Below, piece after piece: positions 56,365 to 64,000 of a stretch of DNA of 64,000 bases. The first letter of the stretch is position 1. Every line of letters begins with the position of its first letter. The notes beneath the pieces are model-generated. The model was not told the DNA's origin. It did not search any database and saw only the letters and a list, made by a program, of their open reading frames with translations. The position numbers and the translations under genes are program-made. Source of the DNA: an uncultured Clostridia bacterium (lineage in GTDB: Bacteria; Bacillota; Clostridia; Oscillospirales; Acutalibacteraceae); the NCBI GenBank assembly GCA_947627055.1, contig CANQUS010000005.1, forward strand, positions 1 to 64,000. Reading direction: 5' to 3'.

Positions 56365-56641
56365 CGGAAAACAACCATAAAAGCAGTAATGTGAAAAATA
56401 TTTACAATACTGTAAAATTTTATCACATTTCGTTCCAATAATCAACACAATAATCTTATTTTTTACAGAATTTCAGATATTTTTATTATGAAAATTGTGC
56501 CGCAGACCAGAGGTGAAACCGCAAACATATATTTTTGTTTTTTCATCTTCCTGATTTACAGAGGCATATCAGTTCTATCTGCTGTCCTTTAATTTTTCGG
56601 TATAACGTACCGCTTGTGGAATTTTCTGCGTTTTAACAGTA
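56365..56641 (+). other. Intergenic region before the PBP gene
   Basis: About 280 AT-rich bases without a supported gene or RNA. The promoter of the next gene follows. Confidence 0.4.
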
Positions 56642-56670
56642 TTGCCTTAGCCAACGATATGGTATATAAT
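56642..56670 (+). promoter_or_regulatory. Promoter of the PBP gene
   Basis: TTGCCT (56642-56647) and TATAAT (56665-56670) are 17 bases apart, 75 bases before the ATG at 56745. Confidence 0.7.
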
Positions 56671-56744
56671 ATAAACGTCTAAAATATCAGGTTTAATTTG
56701 ATCTGCACATCAGGACGACAAAAATAGACTCAGGTGGTGAAGCG

Positions 56745-58124
56745 ATGAATAAAATACGCAATCGTTCTCTGATAGTCTGGTTTATTGTTATTGCGTTTAT
56801 CGGGGGAATGATCTATTTCTCTATCAACTTGATAATACATGCCGATGTATGGGCTTCAAAGCCGCAAAACGCTCATCTCGGTACTGACGGCATGGGCGAA
56901 GCGGGAGTTATCACTGACAGAAACGGAAATACTCTTGCTTACAGCGAAAACGGCACTCGTTATTACAACTCTGATGAAAGCATTCGCTGTTCCTTGCTCC
57001 ATACTATCGGTGACGAGGGTCGCAATATAGGTGGAGCAGTTCAGAATGTTTACCGTTCAGAACTTTCGGGGTTCAGCTTCATATTCGGTCTCGGACTTCC
57101 TGACGGATTGACGTTTGGCAGAAATATACAGCTAACTGTTGACAGCGAACTTTCAAAAACCGCTTATGAAGCCCTCGGTGATAACAAGGGAGCGGTATTT
57201 GTCTACAATTATAAAACAGGCGAAATCATCGCAAAGGTCAGCGCTCCGACATATGACCCTGCAAATATTCCCGCCATTGATGACGATGAAGCATATGAGG
57301 GTGTATATGTTGACCGCTCTATAAACGCGACATATCCGCCCGGCTCTACCTTTAAGCTCGTGACGTCAGCGGCGGCTCTCGAGAACATGAGCATATCCGA
57401 GCTTGAAAACAGAACCTACAACTGTACTGGCAGCGATACAATAGGCGGTAATACTATCACCTGCTACGAAACACATGGAGAGGAAAGCTTTAAGGAAGCG
57501 TTGGCTCATTCCTGCAACTGCTATTTTGCACAGCTTGCTGTTGACCTCGGCGCGGATAAGATGACAGAGCAGGCTAATAAGATGGGCTTTAACAAAAGCG
57601 TTTCAATCGGGAGCATAGATACCGCCTCAAGCAAATACGACGTATCAGAAGCCGACCAAAACGAGCTCGGATGGAGTGGCGTCGGTCAATATACAGATCT
57701 TGCAAGTCCTATGACTATGGCTATAATTTCAGGTGCTATCGCTAACGGAGGTACACCGACATTGCCCTACCTTGTAAGTCAGGTATCTCTGCCGTTCGGT
57801 ATACCCACTATTCCTCAAGGCGGCAAAAGCGGCAGTCAAATGCTAAGCTCCGAGAACGCTTCAATACTTTCGGATATGATGCGATATACCGTTGAAAACG
57901 AATATAACGGCGGTGGTTTTAACGGTGAAATTTGTGCCAAGACCGGTACCGCCGAGGTAGGCGAAGGCAAGTCGGCTCACGCATGGGTAACGGGCTTCAG
58001 CCGTGACGAGAGCTGTCCACTTGCCTTTGCGGTAATTGTTGAACACGGAGATTCGGGCTACTTGGCCGCTCTCCCTGTTGCTGCCGAGGTTATGAATAAG
58101 GCTCTTCAAATATATTCAGAATAA
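56745..58124 (+). CDS. Class B penicillin-binding protein (transpeptidase), PbpA-like
   Basis: The protein crosslinks peptidoglycan outside the membrane. It has 459 residues, close to the small PbpA type and shorter than PBP2 or FtsI. One N-terminal membrane anchor (IVWFIVIAFIGGMIYFSINLII) precedes a short pedestal (GVITDRNGNTLAYSENGTRYY). The transpeptidase motifs are STFK with nucleophile Ser201, SCN in AHSCNCYFAQLAVDLGA, and KTG at 399-401 in CAKTGTAEVG. A GGTGG site precedes the ATG. Small PBPs of this kind often work with a SEDS glycosyltransferase, but no rodA/ftsW gene is adjacent. Confidence 0.93.
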   Translation: MNKIRNRSLIVWFIVIAFIGGMIYFSINLIIHADVWASKPQNAHLGTDGMGEAGVITDRNGNTLAYSENGTRYYNSDESIRCSLLHTIGDEGRNIGGAVQNVYRSELSGFSFIFGLGLPDGLTFGRNIQLTVDSELSKTAYEALGDNKGAVFVYNYKTGEIIAKVSAPTYDPANIPAIDDDEAYEGVYVDRSINATYPPGSTFKLVTSAAALENMSISELENRTYNCTGSDTIGGNTITCYETHGEESFKEALAHSCNCYFAQLAVDLGADKMTEQANKMGFNKSVSIGSIDTASSKYDVSEADQNELGWSGVGQYTDLASPMTMAIISGAIANGGTPTLPYLVSQVSLPFGIPTIPQGGKSGSQMLSSENASILSDMMRYTVENEYNGGGFNGEICAKTGTAEVGEGKSAHAWVTGFSRDESCPLAFAVIVEHGDSGYLAALPVAAEVMNKALQIYSE

Positions 58125-58139
58125 GATTTAAATATTAAG

Positions 58140-58402
58140 ACGGGGCTGTCGCACTAAGGTCCAAGGAATAAACGCACTAAACGCAAGTCAAAATTCGGTT
58201 TCAGTTCAAGGCTTTTACTAAAGCCTTGCTGTTTCCAAAGGCAGAGCCTTTGATTGCCGTCCGCAGACGGCAAAATTTTTATCGTAAGAAGAGTTCCAAA
58301 AGGGTGAATATTAAACGGGCTGTTTTTGAAGAAGGGACTCTCTGCGATAGAGGGCGTCCCCGCTGACGCTTGTTATATCTCACCTCGCCGCCTATGGCGG
58401 CG
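58140..58402 (+). other. Intergenic region with a row of hairpins, possible mobile remnant
   Basis: Several short hairpins follow the PBP gene: AAGGC..GCCTT (58208-58227), AAAGGC..GCCTTT, and CGCCGCC..GGCGGCG (58384-58400). The sequence opens with GGGGCTGTCGCACTAA and GTGC-bearing complements recur near 58411-58416. This looks like the debris of an insertion sequence, but no transposase is recognisable. Confidence 0.35.
58256..58280 (+). terminator. Terminator after the PBP gene
   Basis: GCCGTC (58256-58261) and GACGGC (58266-58271) enclose a four-base loop and are followed by AAAATTTTT. Confidence 0.65.
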
Positions 58403-58434
58403 ATATTTATTTAGTGCAGTATTTCAGAACTATA

Positions 58435-59220
58435 ATAGGGTAGACTGAGGGACACTCTGTCCCTCAACCTCCCATTGCACCATACGTACGGGTCTCGTAT
58501 ACGGCGCTGCATGAATACAGATGTTACTACAATTAACCGAGATAGTAATTCAGAGGGTTGACCAAAGGTCTGCCCTCTTTCCTGTTTGCCTCTTCTAAAA
58601 TTTTCGGTGAAAGCAAATAGTATACAACATTCATAGAACACCGTCTATATAGACCAAGCCTCGAATATATCTTCGTTTGACATATTGCATTTACACATTC
58701 TGTTCAGCTTCATCAGATCACGATATATCGTTTTCGGTCGTTTCCATTGCTTGATAATGATCACTCTCACCTTGTACGAACTCGTCAAGAAAGCCTTTCA
58801 TACTCCCTATTCGGTAGTAATTCATCCAGCCCTTATTACCTGATCGAGTTTGTTGAATGTGACCGATAATGCTCTGGCTGCCGCCCTTTTCCTGACAAGG
58901 ATCTCTTTACATTTCTTGTATAGTCTCTTGATTTACTGCTTTGGTTTTACGTTTACCTTTTGGACTTCGGTTTGGTGTGCAACCTTATCCGCCATTTAGC
59001 CTTATATCAAGTTTCTGTTCGTAGGCTCGAAAGGTTTGCTGCACCGCTTCCTCCCCTGTCTGCATTACTGCATACAGCTTGCGGTTCGCTACACTTGGCG
59101 GTAACTGCCCGTGACAGGACTTTCACCTGCAAGATCAGTGTCATGCCGACACACATAAGAACGGCCATGCAGGAGCGTTTCTGCTCTTACATGGTCGTTT
59201 TTTGCTGTCCCGCTTGAAGA
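58435..59220 (-). mobile_element. Internally deleted group II intron
   Basis: On the minus strand the 3' end reads CTACCCTAT with an A seven bases from the end, the expected branch position. Before it lies a domain VI-like hairpin (GAGGGACA..TGTCCCTC). A domain V-like hairpin occupies 58507-58477 (GCGCCGTATACG..CGTACGTATGGTGC). A maturase C-terminal fragment precedes these, and upstream sequence to about 59220 looks like domain I (GTGAAAGTCC, GACCATG..CATGGCC). The whole reverse transcriptase domain is missing. The 5' end could not be fixed. Confidence 0.72.
58533..58945 (-). pseudogene. C-terminal remnant of a group II intron maturase
   Basis: Reading on the minus strand gives KEILVRKRAAARALSVTF, GWMNYYRIGSMKGFLDEF, then in another frame RVIIIKQWKRPKTIYRDLMK and LNRMCKCNMSNEDIFEA. 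After a stop and another frameshift comes VVYYLLSPKILEEANRKEGR, ending NPLNYYLG at the stop. This is the maturase-specific and C-terminal part of intron-encoded proteins. Two frameshifts and the lack of the polymerase domain show that it is dead. Confidence 0.85.
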
Positions 59221-59321
59221 TGGTCGGCTTAAATTTGCTTGTTTCTGCAAATCCCTAAGCTCAACCCTCTAAACACCGTTTTTTATTCAGCGGGCGTGTT
59301 TTTTGCTTTTATAAAGAATAA

Positions 59322-59360
59322 AGCCGATGATCTGCGAGGTATCTCACAAATTCATCGGCT
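59322..59360 (-). terminator. Terminator after the KTR pseudogene
   Basis: AGCCGATGA (59322-59330) and TCATCGGCT (59352-59360) form the stem. On the minus strand it is followed by TTATTCTTTAT. The pseudogene stop codon lies within the upstream arm. Confidence 0.75.
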
Positions 59361-59545
59361 CTGCGTCTTAGCGTCCGGCTCTTTGATAAATGATATTTCC
59401 ATTTGTTGAATAGAGATCATAGCTTCTTGTTTACATTTCGGACAAAACAGCGGAAAATTTTCAAGCACATATCATTTCGCACTTTTACTCTTGTCTTATT
59501 TTTACAAATAGGGCATTTTAACCATTTATCTTCTTATGAGTCCAT
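59352..59545 (-). pseudogene. Cysteine-rich KTR domain protein, broken
   Basis: The minus strand reads WLKCPICKNKTRVKVRND, then after a one-base shift VLENFPLFCPKCKQEAMIS and FIKEPDAKTQSR before the stop. This is the cysteine-rich KTR protein, a small zinc-ribbon-like protein (two CxxC pairs and KTR) often carried by conjugative elements of Bacillota. An in-frame TAA also lies after MDS at the start. It is a decayed passenger gene and supports past element activity here. Confidence 0.8.
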
Positions 59546-59574
59546 ATGTTCGTATTCTCCGATTTACACGAATT

Positions 59575-60138
59575 TTATTGTATTTTCAGTGCAGGTGACA
59601 AGCGCCGAGCTAAAGCAACCGCCAACCCAAGTTTAATTAAATCAGGAATGATAAACGGTATTACGCACCAAGCAAGAACTGTCGTAAGACCTACAGCTTC
59701 GTTTACTTTAGCATAGACAATCATAAACCAAGCTGTTCCAAAAGAGTAAAGCACAACTATGCCTATAATCATAGCGAGGATTTCTACCCATATCTTTTTT
59801 CCTAAAAGACCAACAATCAACCAGTAAAACAGTCCCATAAAAATAAAGCCAACGATATATCCGCCTGTGTTCCCAAGGAGAATGCCAATTCCGGAAGAAA
59901 ACTGTGCAAATACCGGGACGCCCACCGCTCCGAGCAAGACATATACAATAATGGCTACCGTACCGCGTTTGCCACCCAGGGTCGATAACACGAAAAATAC
60001 AGCAAATGTTTGCATTGTAAACGGTACAGCGGTCGGTATACTGATCCATGAACATATTGTAATTAATACTGCTCCCAGAGCCATATAAGCCAGGTCGATC
60101 GTCTTAAAATTTTTCTTGATGTCTTTTGTGTTATTCAT
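59575..60138 (-). CDS. bioY: Biotin transporter substrate-binding subunit BioY
   Basis: BioY is the membrane S-component of energy-coupling factor transporters that imports biotin. The start at 60138 (MNNTKDIKKNFKTIDLAYMAL) follows GGAGG and gives 187 residues. Six hydrophobic segments are visible. VPFTMQTFAVFFVLSTLGGKRGT and GNTGGYIVGFIFMGL are the family signatures. The start lies inside the last codons of the DUF1284 gene (8-base overlap), so they are coupled. The BirA-type operator at 60623-60654 should repress both when biotin is ample. The EcfA/EcfT energising subunits are not nearby. Confidence 0.93.
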   Translation of the reverse strand: MNNTKDIKKNFKTIDLAYMALGAVLITICSWISIPTAVPFTMQTFAVFFVLSTLGGKRGTVAIIVYVLLGAVGVPVFAQFSSGIGILLGNTGGYIVGFIFMGLFYWLIVGLLGKKIWVEILAMIIGIVVLYSFGTAWFMIVYAKVNEAVGLTTVLAWCVIPFIIPDLIKLGLAVALARRLSPALKIQ

Positions 60139-60517
60139 AGTAAACCTCCGTACTCCTGCAAAGCTCAAACCATTGGCAACAGGTGCAAATATTATTAAAT
60201 TCGACTGTTTCAAAAATCTGTTTCCGCATTTTATTCGCAAAGTATGTCCACGGGGCAGTTTCCCCGTAATCGATATTGCAAACATTAAGAACGGAATTAT
60301 CAATTAAATCCACTTTTTCAAGTGAAGTGCAAACACCGCATATGTTATTCGGACACATTTCGCAAAGAGCATCACATCCATGCACAACATTAATTTTGGT
60401 CTTGGGATCATCTGCAAGCTCCGACACAATAGATTTCATATGCGTGGTGAAGTCTGCATTATATCCATGCCCCGTAAATTTCTGAATACAGAGTATGTGG
60501 TGTGGTCTTAAATTCAT
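60131..60517 (-). CDS. DUF1284 family cysteine-rich protein
   Basis: The 128-residue protein matches DUF1284. It starts NLRPHHILCIQKFTGHGY and has a run of cysteines: VVHGCDALCEMCPNNICGVC, then NVCNIDYG and ICTCCQWFELC. The spacing suggests an iron-sulfur or zinc site. AAGGAGGG precedes the ATG. It is the first gene after the BirA-regulated promoter and overlaps bioY, so a role linked to biotin supply or use is likely. Biotin synthase and related enzymes use iron-sulfur clusters, but a direct role is only inference. Confidence 0.88.
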   Translation of the reverse strand: MNLRPHHILCIQKFTGHGYNADFTTHMKSIVSELADDPKTKINVVHGCDALCEMCPNNICGVCTSLEKVDLIDNSVLNVCNIDYGETAPWTYFANKMRKQIFETVEFNNICTCCQWFELCRSTEVYYE

Positions 60518-60600
60518 TTTAACCCTCCTTTGAATTTAATTTATGAAAAACGCACCGCCCGATTATTTTCATCTATCCTGTGGACACTTCCAAGATCTAT

Positions 60601-60663
60601 ATAATAGCACAAAAGCCGCCTATTGTCAACCTAATAAGAAAAATTGGTTGACAATAGGCGGCT
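60601..60663 (-). promoter_or_regulatory. Promoter overlapping a BirA operator
   Basis: On the minus strand TTGACA (60629-60624) and TATTAT (60606-60601) are exactly 17 bases apart. The element TTGTCAACC (60623-60631), 14 bases, GGTTGACAA (60646-60654) matches the BirA consensus TTGTnAACC-N14/15-GGTTnACAA as I recall it. It covers the -35 box. The palindrome extends outward to 18-base perfect arms (60614-60631, 60646-60663). BirA-biotinyl-AMP should block RNA polymerase here. Confidence 0.88.
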
Positions 60664-60776
60664 TGAAAAAATCATCTCGTTATATCTACTTCTGAATACG
60701 GATCTCACCAGAAGATAGGGAATTAGTTCCCCATTTTCATTTTTTAAAATTAAATGTCCAAGCGAATTAACATCAA

Positions 60777-61198
60777 TCTATACGTCAGAAAAATCATTGC
60801 CCGTCGGGTTTCCTCGAAGATCGACCGCTTCCTCGCCATCGATACCTTGCGCGACGCCATCCGACTGCGGGGCGTATCCGAGGGCGTCCTGTTCCACACG
60901 TTTAGCGGATGCCAATTCACCTCCGCAAAGTTTCGATGAACCTCACATGGTGTGATCCTTCTCCGCAAAAGGGCATCCGTATGACAATGCGGTCAAGGAA
61001 TGCTTTTTCAAGTATTTAAAAAAGGAAGAACTGAACCGCCGTTCTTTTCAGTCCGTCGATCAGCTCAAGCAAGGCCTCATTTCCTACATCTACGGCTTCT
61101 ACAATTCCATCAGACCACATTCCCATAACCATGGTCTTACACCAAATCAGGCAGGATCCGCATTTTTCATAGGTTTGCTTGTCCGCTTTATTAACTAT
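60777..61198 (+). mobile_element. Decayed IS3-family insertion sequence, copy 2 (3' part)
   Basis: This piece is nearly identical to the last 430 bases of the copy ending at 42677. It covers ARKIIA/RKIIAR, KIDRFLAIDTLRDAI, GVSEGVLFHTFSGCQFTSAKF, a stop, then DNAVKECFFKYLKKEEL and YNSIRPHSHNHGLTPNQAG. The catalytic-end DNAVME reads DNAVKE here, so the DDE Glu position is changed. It is truncated at the left and dead. Same orientation as copy 1. Confidence 0.88.
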
Positions 61199-61338
61199 GA
61201 TCTACCTCCTGTTTTTATTGATTTTAACTCATCACTTGGCTTTTGATTTAAACATTGGTATTATCTTGTTTCAAAAGAATTGTTTTGTAATGTATCAATC
61301 TCTAATCAATTCATTGAAATCAGTTCCTTAAAGAATGT

Positions 61339-64000
61339 TTATAAAATCAGATCCAAGAGCATTGGTACAATATAAACCATAATCACACCACACACAGAAG
61401 TAAGGCCTGTCAGTATCTCCATAGCACTCGATAATTTTTTTGGAATATGTATTTTTCTTTGGAATCTGATATACACCGCCAAACATACAATACCGATAAC
61501 CGTTATGATAGTCCCGGCAATAAACCCTTTTGGTATCAAATATATTTCTATTCTGTTTTCTCCTACAGGCAATTCAAAAGCCGTTAGATCTGACAATACC
61601 CTTTTGACCGGAATTTTATTGCCGTTTACTTTTACAACAAGACCGTCATTGTAAGGAATTGAAAGCAGACAGTTTTTTTCGTTTTCAGTGTTTACTTTAC
61701 CTACAATACATTGACCGTTATAATCAAGCTCAGCACAAGCTGTGTTGCTTATAGTTTCTGACAACAAATCAATGTCAAGTCCGAATACACCAAAGCTATA
61801 GCAGCTTATTTTTTTGTTTGCCGTTATCTCTACGGTTATTTTTTCGTTTTGAAATTCGCCCAGCTTCAAAAGACCGTTTTCGTCTGCTTCCGGATATTTG
61901 CTTTTTATTGTCATGCCGTTCACTTTGACAGATAAACCATCGAAATAATCCTCCGACAGAGAATTGGAAAATCTGTCATAGCAATCCGCATACAGACTTT
62001 GTTTGCCCGATACGAAAATATCGTACTTCACTTTTGCCGCACCTAAAATCTGATACTTATTATTTAAATATGAAATACCTATACTTTTCTTCTTGTCGTA
62101 GTCATACTTCGTAATCAATTTTTTATCCGTATCAAAAATGTTTTCAAATAGATATTGCTGTATTTCGGCTCTTGTCATACCGTCAGGAATATTTGCACAG
62201 CCTGTAAAATCATTATTGCACAGAATACCCAAGCCAAGATATGGAGATGTGTTATTGATAGAATATTTGCCGTTAGTGTAAACAGTATTATCAGTTGTTT
62301 CACCTTCAACAATATTATACTTTATACTGTATAACGCATTGGTCAGTTCAGTTCCTCCGATGCTTCCGGTTTTCATCCACACAGTGCTATATCCGAAAAG
62401 TCGCTGCATTACCATAAAATCATGGTCAGTAAGTGATGTATAATGACTGATGGAAGGGTAACCAAGCGCTCCTGTCATGTTATAATCGGCAGCCTTGAAA
62501 TCTGTTTTTAGTCTGTAAAAGCTTTCATCTTGAATTTTATCGCTCATCTCCGAAAGAGAAGCGAAATCTGTTGTCCGCATAGGATTATTTACTGAAGGAC
62601 TCACCATATAGAGCCGGATACTGTTCATTCCCTCTATACAGCATAAAGTTACAAGCATAATTGCAAAAGCTTGTTTGCTTATACCTCGCTTACGGTAAAG
62701 TATTATAATAATCAGATAACAAATTACAGTCAAAATGAACAGCCTTGCGAGTCCGTCCAGAGATTCATTATTACCCCATAAAGCAGCAGTATATTTTGTA
62801 AGTGTTTCAAAATCCTTGTCTATCAGCCTTTGAGAAAAGTAATAATAGAAATATATCAGTGCAAATGAACAGGGTATAAGTATGTATTGTGCATTTGACT
62901 TAATTTTAAATTGTTTCTCACTTAAATTCGTCAAAAAATCCGCACAACAAATCAGACCGATAAATACCGTTATAAAGCCGTATCGTGCAGGAAAGGACAT
63001 ATAGTTGCCCGTGTGCCAGAGAATGTTTATCGGTTCAATGAAGAAAGGTATAAGCGTCAGTATAAATAACAGCAAATTTCTTCTATGTTCTTTTGATACT
63101 TTTTCTCTGCCTAAAAAGCGTATCAACTGCACAACAAAAATAAATCCTGTACAGAAAAGAAGAGGTAAAACTGTTTCATAGCTTGATAAAAATTTAGAAT
63201 TTTTTACTGTATCAAGAACAGAACCCAGCCTGCCGGAAGACATAACCTGAATAAGACTTGGCAACCAGATCACGGCTGTTATCAGTGCGGAAAGGAGCGA
63301 ACCTGATAAAAATTTTATACAGACCTCACGGCGAAAATCTGAATGCCGTTCATCAACATAATAAATCGCAATATACAGCAGAATAAAAACAACAACCATA
63401 AAGCACAGGTAAAAATTCATTACAGTTATCGCTGACAATGAGATAATGTATAATGTGTTTTTGCGTTCCTTTGTCAATCTTTCTAGTCCGATCATCAAAA
63501 TAGGAAACAAATACATTACATCAAGCCACATGATATTCTGGAAAAACAGCATTCCATATCCGCAAAGAGCGTACATCATACTGAGAGAAGCAGCGATAAT
63601 TCCGCTTAAATTCTTTTTGCAGCATTTTAAATAAATCGCTGCCGTCAATGCACATACTGCCAATTTCAACATGACCATAATATTAACAAAGTATATCATA
63701 TCTTCCTTCGGTACAAAGACCGACAGCAGAGAAAACGGGTTTGACAGAAAAAAACAGAACACACCCCAAAAGCTCATACCGCCTGCATTAGAAATACTGA
63801 AAAAAAGACTATCTTTACCGCTAAGTATATCTTTAAAGTCCATTAAAAGAGGGATACATTGCTGATTCATATCGCACCAGGCAATGCTTCCCTGTCCGAA
63901 AGGGTACATATTGTAGGTTTTAAATACAAACAGCATTAACGCTAAAGTCAGTAAAGGCGGAAGAAACAATGGGCAAAATTTCCTGCTAAATTTAAAAAGC
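61339..64000 (-). CDS. YfhO-family membrane protein, 5' end beyond the window
   Basis: The frame stays open to the right edge, so the start lies outside. At least 886 residues are present. About 12 membrane segments in the first 480 residues resemble GT-C glycosyltransferases. PFGQGSIAWCDMNQQCIPLLMDF and FFSISNAGGMSFWG are typical YfhO motifs in the first extracytoplasmic loop. A beta-rich extracytoplasmic part follows (about 490-830), and a final membrane segment (GFIAGTIITVIGIVCLAVYI) closes it. YfhO proteins are linked to glycosylation of lipoteichoic acid or surface polymers. The next gene to the left on this strand is the IS relic; no partner is visible. Confidence 0.9.
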   Translation of the reverse strand, partial: LFKFSRKFCPLFLPPLLTLALMLFVFKTYNMYPFGQGSIAWCDMNQQCIPLLMDFKDILSGKDSLFFSISNAGGMSFWGVFCFFLSNPFSLLSVFVPKEDMIYFVNIMVMLKLAVCALTAAIYLKCCKKNLSGIIAASLSMMYALCGYGMLFFQNIMWLDVMYLFPILMIGLERLTKERKNTLYIISLSAITVMNFYLCFMVVVFILLYIAIYYVDERHSDFRREVCIKFLSGSLLSALITAVIWLPSLIQVMSSGRLGSVLDTVKNSKFLSSYETVLPLLFCTGFIFVVQLIRFLGREKVSKEHRRNLLLFILTLIPFFIEPINILWHTGNYMSFPARYGFITVFIGLICCADFLTNLSEKQFKIKSNAQYILIPCSFALIYFYYYFSQRLIDKDFETLTKYTAALWGNNESLDGLARLFILTVICYLIIIILYRKRGISKQAFAIMLVTLCCIEGMNSIRLYMVSPSVNNPMRTTDFASLSEMSDKIQDESFYRLKTDFKAADYNMTGALGYPSISHYTSLTDHDFMVMQRLFGYSTVWMKTGSIGGTELTNALYSIKYNIVEGETTDNTVYTNGKYSINNTSPYLGLGILCNNDFTGCANIPDGMTRAEIQQYLFENIFDTDKKLITKYDYDKKKSIGISYLNNKYQILGAAKVKYDIFVSGKQSLYADCYDRFSNSLSEDYFDGLSVKVNGMTIKSKYPEADENGLLKLGEFQNEKITVEITANKKISCYSFGVFGLDIDLLSETISNTACAELDYNGQCIVGKVNTENEKNCLLSIPYNDGLVVKVNGNKIPVKRVLSDLTAFELPVGENRIEIYLIPKGFIAGTIITVIGIVCLAVYIRFQRKIHIPKKLSSAMEILTGLTSVCGVIMVYIVPMLLDLIL

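Noticed and set aside
58411-58641. 76-codon minus-strand frame as a free-standing gene
   Set aside because: It crosses from the maturase remnant into domains V and VI of the decayed intron. The true maturase C-terminus is in a different frame and ends at 58533.

Overview
The window looks like a chromosomal segment of a low-to-moderate GC Gram-positive anaerobe of the class Clostridia, most likely a Ruminococcus-like member of the Oscillospiraceae. The reasons are the gene families present (pyruvate phosphate dikinase next to a pyruvate kinase with an extra PEP-utiliser domain, a DUF3048 lipoprotein, DUF951, a DUF6514-type small protein, MurT/GatD, a metK SAM riboswitch), strong AGGAGG ribosome binding sites, frequent TTG and GTG starts, and TTGACA/TATAAT promoters. 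No 16S gene is present, so the genus is an inference.

Positions 1-41,300 are mostly ordinary core genome. In order: ppdK, a shortened GlmU-like uridylyltransferase with a DUF2161 nuclease-fold gene, pyk, a GH13 glycosidase fused to DUF1653, inorganic pyrophosphatase, a DUF3048 lipoprotein, two paralogous TPR membrane proteins, then a long minus-strand run (rlmH, a WalJ-like hydrolase, murA, an M18 aminopeptidase, a lytic transglycosylase, coaE, Sua5/TsaC, prfA, DUF951) with two unknown membrane proteins that share YxGYD tails. After tRNA-Arg(CCG) come an MreB-like actin, RecD2, GatD/MurT, a HAAS-domain membrane protein with an unlisted 56-residue partner, QueH, a phosphoglycolate phosphatase-like HAD protein, an iron alcohol dehydrogenase, and metK behind a SAM-I riboswitch. 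A 1108-residue STAND-like/TPR/GAF/GGDEF protein ends this part.

Positions 41,560-61,200 are an accessory region bracketed by two decayed copies of the same IS3-family element. It holds a complete type I-C CRISPR-Cas locus on the minus strand (cas3-cas5-cas8c-cas7-cas4-cas1-cas2, leader, then an array of 59 full repeats). The leader-distal end of the array is cut next to the first IS relic. One spacer occurs three times and another twice. Beyond cas3 lie a LytTR regulator whose receiver lacks the phospho-acceptor aspartate, a DUF6514-type protein, a small class B penicillin-binding protein, an internally deleted group II intron, a frameshifted cysteine-rich KTR gene, and a DUF1284-bioY operon behind a promoter that overlaps a near-ideal BirA operator. 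The window ends inside a YfhO-family membrane protein.

I did not find a clearly new multi-gene system. The observations most worth following are the GatD homologue that has lost both glutaminase dyad residues while staying coupled to MurT, the BirA-controlled DUF1284-bioY pair, the LytTR pseudo-receiver, the GH13-DUF1653 fusion, the paired YxGYD-tail membrane proteins, and the duplicated spacers. All family calls come from reading motifs by eye; no database search was run.
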